Shown here: positions 13,619 through 22,554 of the stretch, in pieces
Position numbering within the stretch: the stretch's first letter is position 1
Layout of the letters: the number at the start of each line of letters is the position of its first letter
Notes under the pieces: generated by a model
What the model was told of the DNA's origin: nothing
Database searches by the model: none
The model's input: only the letters and a program-made list of their open reading frames with translations
Position numbers and translations under genes: made by a program
Origin: Phytophthora colocasiae
Taxonomy: Eukaryota; Oomycota; Peronosporomycetes; Peronosporales; Peronosporaceae
DNA: 64,000 bases
Direction: 5' to 3'
Assembly (NCBI GenBank): GCA_018806915.1
Contig: JAGKQI010000097.1
Coordinates: 558,001-622,000, forward strand

Positions 13619-14156
13619 TTCACAACAACACAAACGCACCAACACACCAAAATCAAACAAACAAACGCAACCAACACGCACACACACCACGCTGTATCCA
13701 CACCCTTCACCACGCATGCCCACACCTACATGCCCTAGATGCTACACCCAACCCGCTACACCCATCACTGCACCATGCTTCTATCGACGTCACCACATCC
13801 GGCGCTCGGGTCACTCGGATCCTGACCGTCGTGCTGCATGGCGCCGTTGCCTGGTCTTCTTTTGACTGCGCATGTCAGACGCTCATTGAGCGTCGCCGTG
13901 TGGACCCACGCTGCCTGCCCACGCTGCCTGCGGATCGCGCAGTCCCGTTCCACTCACTCGCTTACGGCAGAAGCCGACGGCCTGCGTCCATCTCCGTTGG
14001 CTCCAGCAGCACCAACTGCCGGACGAGACGTCTGCACGCGATACGGCAACAAGAAGGCGCTGCATGGACACGCACGTGGCGCAGCTGATACCCGGCAAAG
14101 GAAATCACACGTCCGAGGCCCAAACAAACCCAACAGACCAAAAAGAGAAAAGCAGT

Positions 14157-14229
14157 CGCCCACCGTGGGGCTCGAACCCACGACCACAAGATTAAGAGTC
14201 TTGCGCTCTACCGACTGAGCTAGACGGGC
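14157..14229 (-). tRNA. tRNA-Lys(CUU), copy 24
   Basis: Identical tRNA. The following spacer is gttacctgg with the one-T deletion and aaagAaaat. Confidence 0.98.
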
Positions 14230-14765
14230 TTCACAACAACACAAACGCACCAACACACCAAAATCAAACAAACAAACGCAACCAACACGCACACACACCA
14301 CGCTGTATCCACACCCTTCACCACGCATGCCCACACCTACATGCCCTAGATGCTACACCCAACCCGCTACACCCATCACTGCACCATGCTTCTATCGACG
14401 TCACCACATCCGGCGCTCGGGTCACTCGGATCCTGACCGTCGTGCTGCATGGCGCCGTTACCTGGTCTCCTTTGACTGCGCATGTCAGACGCTCATTGAG
14501 CGTCGCCGTGTGGACCCACGCTGCCTGCCCACGCTGCCTGCGGATCGCGCAGTCCCGTTCCACTCACTCGCTTACGGCAGAAGCCGACGGCCTGCGTCCA
14601 TCTCCGTTGGCTCCAGCAGCACCAACTGCCGGACGAGACGTCTGCACGCGATACGGCAACAAGAAGGCGCTGCATGGACACGCACGTGGCGCAGCTGATA
14701 CCCGGCAAAGAAAATCACACGTCCGAGGCCCAAACAAACCCAACAGACCAAAAGAGAAAAGCAGT

Positions 14766-14838
14766 CGCCCACCGTGGGGCTCGAACCCACGACCACAAGA
14801 TTAAGAGTCTTGCGCTCTACCGACTGAGCTAGACGGGC
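14766..14838 (-). tRNA. tRNA-Lys(CUU), copy 25
   Basis: Identical tRNA with the shorter A-run in the 3' flank. The following spacer combines the gttgcctgcctgg insertion with the one-T deletion. Confidence 0.98.
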
Positions 14839-15378
14839 TTCACAACAACACAAACGCACCAACACACCAAAATCAAACAAACAAACGCAACCAACACGCA
14901 CACACACCACGCTGTATCCACACCCTTCACCACGCATGCCCACACCTACATGCCCTAGATGCTACACCCAACCCGCTACACCCATCACTGCACCATGCTT
15001 CTATCGACGTCACCACATCCGGCGCTCGGGTCACTCGGATCCTGACCGTCGTGCTGCATGGCGCCGTTGCCTGCCTGGTCTCCTTTGACTGCGCATGTCA
15101 GACGCTCATTGAGCGTCGCCGTGTGGACCCACGCTGCCTGCCCACGCTGCCTGCGGATCGCGCAGTCCCGTTCCACTCACTCGCTTACGGCAGAAGCCGA
15201 CGGCCTGCGTCCATCTCCGTTGGCTCCAGCAGCACCAACTGCCGGACGAGACGTCTGCACGCGATACGGCAACAAGAAGGCGCTGCATGGACACGCACGT
15301 GGCGCAGCTGATACCCGGCAAAGGAAATCACACGTCCGAGGCCCAAACAAACCCAACAGACCAAAAGAGAAAAGCAGT

Positions 15379-15451
15379 CGCCCACCGTGGGGCTCGAACC
15401 CACGACCACAAGATTAAGAGTCTTGCGCTCTACCGACTGAGCTAGACGGGC
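15379..15451 (-). tRNA. tRNA-Lys(CUU), copy 26 (last intact)
   Basis: Identical tRNA. The following spacer is gttgcctgg/tcttc with ccatcGccg and leads into the interrupted 27th copy. Confidence 0.98.
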
Positions 15452-15989
15452 TTCACAACAACACAAACGCACCAACACACCAAAATCAAACAAACAAACG
15501 CAACCAACACGCACACACACCACGCTGTATCCACACCCTTCACCACGCATGCCCACACCTACATGCCCTAGATGCTACACCCAACCCGCTACACCCATCA
15601 CTGCACCATGCTTCTATCGACGTCACCACATCCGGCGCTCGGGTCACTCGGATCCTGACCGTCGTGCTGCATGGCGCCGTTGCCTGGTCTTCTTTTGACT
15701 GCGCATGTCAGACGCTCATTGAGCGTCGCCGTGTGGACCCACGCTGCCTGCCCACGCTGCCTGCGGATCGCGCAGTCCCGTTCCACTCACTCGCTTACGG
15801 CAGAAGCCGACGGCCTGCGTCCATCGCCGTTGGCTCCAGCAGCACCAACTGCCGGACGAGACGTCTGCACGCGATACGGCAACAAGAAGGCGCTGCATGG
15901 ACACGCACGTGGCGCAGCTGATACCCGGCAAAGGAAATCACACGTCCGAGGCCCAAACAAACCCAACAGACCAAAAAGAGAAAAGCAGT

Positions 15990-16026
15990 CGCCCACCGTG
16001 GGGCTCGAACCCATGACCACAAGATT
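15990..16026 (-). pseudogene. tRNA-Lys copy 27, 3' half, cut by transposon
   Basis: This is the acceptor 3' strand, T arm and part of the anticodon arm of the array tRNA, with one change (ccaTgacc for ccacgacc). The match stops inside the anticodon stem-loop at aagatt, where the PIF/Harbinger inverted repeat begins. The missing half lies 14.6 kb away at 30615-30654, and the bases ATT occur on both sides. The gene cannot make a tRNA. Confidence 0.96.
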
Positions 16027-16070
16027 AGTGGTTGTCAAAGCTGGATACAAGAGCTCTTTCCTAGAGCTGA
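16027..16070 (+). repeat. PIF/Harbinger left terminal inverted repeat
   Basis: 44 bp that match the reverse complement of 30571-30614 with three mismatches (positions 15, 35 and 36). It contains a small internal palindrome, AAGAGCTCTT. Confidence 0.95.
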
Positions 16071-16166
16071 GCTTACAGACTATCTGCCAATCAACGCTCA
16101 AGTACTTTGACTACCTTTCCAAGTTCTTGGAGCCTTGGACTTACGACTGTTCATCAAGATCCAAAG

Positions 16167-16786
16167 ATGCCCACGCTAAGCAGGAAGAAGGTGCTGTTGC
16201 TGCTCCTCGCGTGGGGAAATCACCTCCGTCTCCATGCGGACAGCGAGGCTTCGAGAGATGACGAGTCGAGTGACGAAGACATGGACATAAGCTACTCGTC
16301 GCTGTATCTGGTGCTGGAGTCTCGACGCTACGTCACGCGCCGTCAGCGCGTAGAGCGCCCACCTTCGCGGATACACTACTATCTTACTCGGGTGCCCGAC
16401 GACGATTTTAGGCTACTCTTCCGCATGCCCAAGCTTTATTTTCACGCTGTGTGCGGGGCGGTTGCCAATTCCCCGGAGCTCCAGAGCGTGGATGGTAAGC
16501 TACAAAAAGCAAGCATTGAGGTCCATGTGATGGCTCTTCTTAAGATACTCGGATCGCTGGACGGTCAAGGTCGCTGTGCTGACTTTCTCTCTGTCGGAGG
16601 GCGCACTCCAGAGGCGTTGCTAGCTAAACGTGTCGTGGGGGCATTGATGCGATTAAAATCGGATGTACTCTCTTGGCCTGGATTGCGAGAGTGTCGTGAG
16701 ATCGCAGAGAGGATTAATCCCTTAGTTCCCGCATGTTGGACCGCTCAACATAAGGGGTGTATTGTTTTTTTGGGCATCTATGTTAT
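16167..16786 (+). pseudogene. PIF/Harbinger transposase, N-terminal part (interrupted)
   Basis: From the ATG at 16167 the frame encodes an acidic N-terminus and then the helix-turn-helix region of PIF/Harbinger transposases. Visible landmarks are FRMPKLYF, then LLKILGSLDGQGRCADFLSV, a GGRTPEALLAKRV segment, and WPGLRECREIAERINP just before the catalytic domain would begin. The frame runs into the nested piggyBac at 16787. The catalytic half resumes at 28806, beyond the Gypsy element. The family normally cuts and pastes DNA with a partner Myb-like protein, here on the minus strand at 29628-30453. What is seen: a recognisable N-terminal half. What is inferred: original continuity with 28806-29482. 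Confidence 0.85.
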
Positions 16787-16804
16787 GTTGGAGGACCAAC
16801 ATAA
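16783..16804 (+). repeat. piggyBac left end: palindromic terminal repeat
   Basis: Two 9-bp arms, TTATGTTGG and CCAACATAA, enclose AGGA. The inverse (with CTTAA) lies at 20450-20471. The outer four bases are the target-site copy. Confidence 0.85.
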
Positions 16805-19800
16805 TTGAATTCTATACTGGATTTTTGTATGGAGCACATCCTAAGATAGCTGCATACTAAAGGCAAGGTGACAAAATTGGTTCAAGACGAGCCATTGCAC
16901 AGGGCTCGGGATTTCAGATCACAGAAGCACGCCAGCCAGTGGAAACGGTCGCCGCCCGTTGAATCACTCTTCATTTCGCGGTTTAGACAAGCGATGGTCG
17001 CTACAGCAGGTAAATGCCCACCAGGACGGACGCCACGAGCGTTGGAGCCGCAGAATAGGGCGGCAGACCCACAAGAGCACCTCATGCATCAGCTGGCCAA
17101 TCTCGACGAGCGACACCGTCGCCGAATTCTTCGGAACAAAGCGGACCTGGATCGATTCTTGGAGCTTGTACAGCACAACGCGGAGGAGTCTCACCACCGT
17201 GACGGTAATCCGCTCTTTTGCTCAGATCGTGCTAGAGGTGGTCGTGCTGACGCATATGTTGCTGTAGATGCTCGAGAAAACGGGGAAAGTGGTGGCTGTG
17301 CTCGTACTGGCACGAATCACGGTTGGCGTGCTCGCACAGACGTTGGAGTGGACCGTGTTCGGAGTGGCGGTGGTGCTGCTAATACGGACAGGGCTCGGGA
17401 GGGCGAGTATCGTGTTCGAAGAGATTGTGCGAGCACTGACCGCATTACTCTCGTTGCTGACGCAAAGCAACCTGCTGCCGTTAAGCCGCAGAAGAAACGA
17501 GCGGCCAAGTACCGTGCCAAGCAAACGACACCGGACATGGAGTTTATGTGGTCGAAGGGTGTGTGCCGCCATCTCAACTTGTTGGAGTCTCGACAGGACT
17601 CCGAAGCTAAAGGTGCAGATGAGGTTGGGATTGATTCGATGGACATCAGTGATGAGGCAATGGAGACGCCATCACATACGTCAGAGCGCACAGAGGTATT
17701 GGTGTCTAGGCTACAAGATGAAACCCAGACCAGCACTCGGAATGTGAACGCGATAGACGCTGTAGCTGGCGTTCAAGGTCAATCAAATGTGGATGGAGAG
17801 AATGGAAATGGATGCCCATTTGTGACACCGGCGTGTACGGTAAGCGGAGACCCGAATCTGATGGCGGCTGATGCTGAGCAGTGCACTGGGCTCAACTCTG
17901 ATGAGGATTCGAGCTTGGAAGAGGAGTGCGAAGAAGATGACGGTGGTAGCGTGTGGAGTGAAGACTGGGACCTCGGTGAGCTAAGAAGAGGTCGGTGACC
18001 ACGAAGCTACAGCTCTTCTAGACTCGCTTAATCTGTCCGCAGCTTGCAACAAGAAGACAATGAAAGACATGCGAAAGACTGGATGGGAATACGGTGAGTT
18101 CGGTCCAACATAAGTGGGCAGGTTCTTACCTTGATCCAACATAAGACCCAACATATACTGAGTTTTGTTTCCGTAGATCCTGACAAATTCAGCTCTGACC
18201 CCACGTATACTGATCTCTACGACGGACCGTTTGGGCCAAGCGATAGCGTGATGTCTGTAGCGGAAGATCCGCTTGCCCTGCTGTTCTACTTTATCCCGCC
18301 GAGGGTGTGGTCGCAGATTGCATTGGAGTCGAACCGCTACCAGACGCAGACGATTGTGAATCGAGCCCGTTCGATCCGAGACCAGCAGCGCCGCAGTGGG
18401 GGCGAGGTCGAAGATCTAAGTGCAATTCGGCGACGGTTGGTGAGCGTCACTGAGATTCAACCGTGGAAGATTCTACGTGTCATGGCGTTACTGATCGCTC
18501 GGATGCTGAATCCGATCCGAAAAGGGATCGCAGCCCACTGGAGTCTGAGGAAGGTGGGAGCACTCCCATCGAGCAGGTTCGGCCAGTTCATGTCAAAGAA
18601 CAGGTTCTTCCACATAATGGGGCACCTGCACTTCAGCAATAATAAGTCGCCACAGACGAAGCTCGACCGCGCGTGGAAGATACGACCGATTGTCGAGGTG
18701 CTGCAAAGAACATTTGCTCGAGGTTACCGTACGCCACCAGTCATCAGCTTCGATGAAGCCACCCTCCCCTCTCGGTCGCGGTACAATCCGACCCGCCAAT
18801 ACAATAAGGACAAACCTCATAAATGGGGAACCAAGGTCTTCGTCGCGGCGTGCGCCAAGACAGCATACTGCATGAGGTAAGTCTTGAATCATGTGCTTAC
18901 GTTAGCTTGGATCAACATAACCATTGGTCACTGCAATTTTATCCAACATAAGTCTACCCAACTTTACACCTGCTCGTGTCTATTATGCAGACTAGAAGTG
19001 TATTGTGGCGCCAAGACGCATCTCTAGACACCGGTACCAAAGGACAACAACTGTGGAGAAGCCGCCGTGATCCGGAACATGAACGCTTTGTGCCCACCTA
19101 GTTCTAAAAGTCCCTGGCGGTTGGTGGTCACGGATAGATTCTATACATCCGTGACGCTTGCATTAGAACTCCTCCATCGACGAATGTACCTGACCGGCAC
19201 GATACAAACCGATCGCTCTGGATATGCCGAAGGGGTGATAACGTCAAAGAAAATCAGGCAAGTGAACGGACGGAAGGAGGTAGTCCCCCCTCAAGGCACC
19301 CTAAAGATAGCAGAGAACAAGATGTTCCCCTCGATCACAGCACTCATGTGGATGGACCGAAACCCGGTCCACATGCTATCGAGCGGTGGCAGCCGAGTCA
19401 TTGGGACCGTGATGCGTCGTGTGCGCGGAGTGATGACACCAGTACCTGCTCCGGAGTTGGTGCGTGATTATCATCGTTGGATGGGAGGTGTCGATGTCAA
19501 CGACCAACTCCGGATGCAGCGCTATAGTGTACAGCTCCGCTACAAGACGAGAAAGTATTACAAAACGCTCTTTTTGGGCTTATTCGACATGGCGCTCGTA
19601 AACGCTTTTATAGTGTTCCGCCATCACCGGAAGATAAACAATTTGAGTGCGGCCAAGCACTTCAAGTTCTTTGATACCTTGATGGAGCAACTTCTGGCGG
19701 TGGATTCTACCGAGACTCTCGATACTATCGCGCAAGCTACTCGAGCTGAGGACAGAACGGCAGCATCTCCAGTCCGGCCAGCTGCAGATCGATAAACAGT

Positions 19801-20467
19801 TGCAGATGCTGTTACCGCCAGTGGCCATACGCTGGAGGAGAATCCGGACAAAGTAGATCGAGAAAGCGGACGAAAGCGCCGCCACCGTTCCTGCAAACTG
19901 TGCTCTCTTCAAGGTCAAACCGAGGAAATACACGAAGTATTTCTGTCTCGAGTGCTCTACTGGAAATCGCCGAAAGTATCTCTGCAATGTAGCTCGTGAA
20001 GGGCAAGACAAAACGTGCTTCCACATCTGGCACACAGACTGGCGCAATGGGAACAGTATTCCCCAGTACCTCCTGAAGGATCACAAGGTCCGTGATCGTC
20101 CGCCTTCACAGCACCCTGGCAAGAAGCGACGTCGGCGCAACCAGAAGGCGGAGAGTGGCGTTGAAGGCACCCGTGATGAAACTACTAATGACTAGAACGA
20201 TGAGCCAGGTTCGAGTGATGTGTAGGAAGCTTATTTTTCTAAGTGACTTTGGTTTGCATTCGGAACTTGTACTTTTCAAGTCAGTGGTGTGTGTTTCAGA
20301 AACACGACTGACACTTCTTATGTTGACCGGTCATCTTACTATCGATCTTGACTTCACTCGAGCCAACATATAAAGCTCGTAAGTTGTACCGCACATTTCT
20401 TTTTACAGGATGAATCCTGCATCTTCTGCTTACAAACATCCATATAAATATATGTTGGTCCTCCAAC
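16787..20467 (+). mobile_element. piggyBac-like DNA transposon nested in PIF/Harbinger
   Basis: The ends share a 17-bp inverted repeat beginning GTTGGAGGACCAACATA. They are flanked by TTAT on the left (16783-16786) and TTAA on the right (20468-20471), which suggests a TTAA target with one decayed copy, as piggyBac elements use. The terminal repeat is itself a hairpin (TTATGTTGG-AGGA-CCAACATAA at 16783-16804). The interior encodes one spliced transposase with the piggyBac DDE signature. The motif CCAACATAA recurs through the element, including inside both introns. Several frame breaks show that it is no longer autonomous. Confidence 0.88.
16994..20195 (+). pseudogene. piggyBac-like transposase, three exons, broken
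   Basis: A cut-and-paste DDE transposase. The first in-frame ATG is at 16994. Exon 1 (to 18093) is rich in charged and low-complexity sequence and ends KTGWEYG. Intron 18094-18176 (gtgagt...tag) leads to exon 2 with LYDGPFGP, and intron 18877-18990 (gtaagt...cag) leads to exon 3. The catalytic aspartates are visible in ISFDEATLPSRSRYN, VVTDRFYTS and MGGVDVNDQLR. A C-terminal zinc finger follows (CKLC, FCLEC, CFHIWHTDW). Both introns keep frame. Lesions: a frameshift before 18000, an in-frame TAG near 19024, a TAA at 19793, and a one-base frameshift near 19910. It is therefore a decayed copy of a recognisable family. Confidence 0.88.
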
Positions 20468-20471
20468 TTAA
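20450..20471 (-). repeat. piggyBac right end: palindromic terminal repeat and TTAA
   Basis: ATGTTGG-TCCT-CCAAC followed by TTAA at 20468-20471. It is the inverse of the left end. The Gypsy target duplication begins only 9 bp further on. Confidence 0.85.
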
Positions 20472-20485
20472 GGACGAAAATATAC

Positions 20486-20945
20486 TGTAATAGGTCTACC
20501 TAGACCTATTAGGTGGCGTACACGTGCGCTTACGTGTATGAGGAAGCGTGCAATTAGAATAGACTTAATTTAAGTATACTTATTTAAATAAGTATAATTA
20601 AATCAAATATAACTAAATTAAACTGCAAAAGACCGTAAAATGAGAACTGTTATTGAATTTGGCATAAGCCAAGTATGAACCTCCTAAAACTGTTTATTAT
20701 CTATTTCTTAAGGGTCTGCCAACGTGTGGTTGGCAGAAACTCTGCTCAGTGATTGGTAGAAATCCGTTACTTTCTACCAATAATATGCACAAATGCACAC
20801 GAACCATCCAATAATGTGGTTCGCCCATGTATCCATTGGTGTGTACAGCACACCAAGGTCTGAGGCCCATTTCCAACCTCTAACAGTTATCCTAACTGTT
20901 AGAGTTACAAGTGATACAACCACTTGTACGTGTAACCCCGTTACA
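20486..20945 (-). repeat. Gypsy 3' LTR (left)
   Basis: 460 bp, TGTAAT...GTTACA. It differs from the right LTR at one position near its outer edge (taAggtct against tGggtct). It contains several hairpins, such as CTAACAG-TTATC-CTGTTAG-like arms and CTGCCAAC-GTGTG-GTTGGCAG. Confidence 0.96.
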
Positions 20946-21046
20946 CCATCCCACCGTTAAGATTTGACGTATCGATCTCGATACGTCAATCAACAGAACT
21001 TGACAAGACCGTCAAGTCCCCGAGAGAAATCCGAGTTCATTTCGCA

Positions 21047-22554
21047 ATGAACTCGCCAACACCCACGTCTCCGTCCGCTTCTGCGGACGCGCAAGCCTCA
21101 CCTGCTGCCTCTGCAGCAGGAACAACGGTCTCAGCAGTGCCCACTAACACTGCTGCTTCCAGCGGTTCGACAGAGAAGCTCTCTCTCACCAAGTACCATG
21201 CTCTCCATAAGGAGAAGCATGAGAAGAAGAAGAAGTCTTCTTCTCTAGCAGAAATTAAGAATCCTGCTGTCCCTCTCAAAGAACTCTTTGGAGAGGACTA
21301 CGAAGACATCCTCGACTACGAGGAGGATGTTGAGGAGGGGGAAGTTGATGTCAAGGCTCCCGCTCCCGTGTCTTCGTCCGAAGACACGTCAGACCCACCC
21401 GTGGGATCTCGACGACCTCGTGATGAGGCCTCGGACGCTTCAAGCTCGAAGCGTCCGCGCAGTGATGATGAAGCGTCCCCCATGTCGAGGGCGCTCACTG
21501 CCCCGCGCACTGATCCGCCAGTGCGCACACCATGGATGCCTACTGAGGCAGAGATCCATGACCGGTTCGGTGCTAGTTCACCACCGAACCCGATACTGTT
21601 GTACTCATGCAACAGTATCAACGACGACGACGTCGCCGCTAAGGTTGTCTTTGAGTCCGAGACTCAAAGACGCGACTACTGTATCGGGCTCTTCCACGAG
21701 CTCCGATACTATGCAGCGAAGAAGACTTCGCGCAAGAGCAAAGTGCCAGAGTGGCAGGCACTTTGTCAGTCGTGGAATGCCTTGTTGATAACTTCAACAA
21801 AGACCCGAAGGCGTATCGCGAGCGCGTTGCTGCGGCTCGCGATCGCTACTACACTTACACAAGTGTGAACGCCTCCATGATCAGTCCATGGAAGCGGGGA
21901 TCCCATGTGCCGTTCCCTTTGGCAACACGTCTCACCGAAAGTGATCTCCTGGGGTACACGGTCGTCCGTGTACCCGATCACATCAAGGAGCTCCGTGGTC
22001 GTATTGTGCCACGCGAGGCTCCGAGTGCTGTGGCTAACCGCAGCACTCCTCGTGCAGGGCTTACCCCTGCAAGTTATGGTGGGCTTCGTACGCCCTCACC
22101 ATTTCCGGAACGTCCTCCATCAGGACGTTCCGCGGCTCCCATGTATCTCGATGGGGAGGAAATCCTCTCCAACGAATACGAAAACGAACCCCTTGAGAGT
22201 TCGTTCTCTTATGAGCCACGATCCGCTCAACAATCCAGCGGATCGCTCCACGCGCGTCGCGCAACGGCGGCGGAGGGGGTGGGAACACTCCCTCCGCATG
22301 GTCAACGCTATGACCATGACGATCGTGCCCTGCACGATCGAGTTGCTGCGCTGGAGCAGACACAGAGCGCTAAGATAGCGGCTCTGAAGCAGGAGGTTCG
22401 TGTCCTCCGTGCTGAGGTCTGCGAGGCAGCTCAGACTGCCTCGAACATCTCGTCCGGTCTTGGGACGAGAGTGAGCCGGTTGATCGACCGTGTCGACGGT
22501 CTCGAGAAGGCCTTCCAGGCCTCTCGCACTGCTCAGTCGGACTACCAACCCTAG
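21047..22554 (+). pseudogene. Antisense accessory reading frame of the Gypsy element
   Basis: Starts with an ATG 102 bp inside the left LTR and runs opposite to gag-pol. The first part (to about 21780) is Ser/Ala/Thr-rich and then Lys/Glu-rich, with acidic patches and a basic RPRDEASDASSSKRPRSDDE region. After one frame change near 21780 the same protein continues (VDNFNKDPKAYRERVAAARD, YYTYTSVNASMISPWKRG) to 22554. It ends in a heptad-rich coiled coil (RVAALEQTQSAKIAALKQEV). It covers the chromodomain and the integrase tail on the other strand. Antisense extra frames near the 3' LTR are known in some plant Ty3/Gypsy lineages; I do not recognise this protein family. Function unknown. Confidence 0.72.

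Larger units (their letters stand above)
1..16026. repeat. Tandem array of ~611-bp units, each with one tRNA-Lys gene
   Basis: Twenty-six complete units plus partial ends repeat head to tail. tRNA-to-tRNA spacing is 607-615 bp, most often 611. Each unit holds a minus-strand tRNA-Lys(CUU), a CA/CAA-rich stretch upstream of the tRNA, a GC-rich spacer with a short hairpin (GACGCTCATTGAGCGTC), and T-runs just 3' of the tRNA that suit RNA polymerase III termination. Spacers differ at a handful of diagnostic sites, while the tRNA sequence looks invariant. The array begins mid-unit at base 1, so it continues beyond the window. Its right end is broken by a transposon. Reading frames of 62-168 aa recur in every unit, but they overlap the tRNA on both strands and are not credible genes. 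Confidence 0.97.

Noticed and set aside
385..15921. Reading frames of 62-168 aa repeated in every 611-bp unit on both strands
   Set aside because: They overlap the tRNA gene or each other in opposite strands, shift with single-base spacer changes and have no domain; their regularity comes from the DNA repeat.
1..16026. CRISPR-like array
   Set aside because: Repeat and spacer are both conserved, the unit is ~611 bp, it contains a tRNA, and the genome is eukaryotic.
1..16026. 5S rRNA or snRNA gene inside each unit
   Set aside because: No recognisable 5S internal control region or snRNA motif in the spacer.
17222..17736. Minus-strand frames of 116 and 139 aa inside piggyBac exon 1
   Set aside because: Complement of the transposase exon; low-complexity composition explains the openness.
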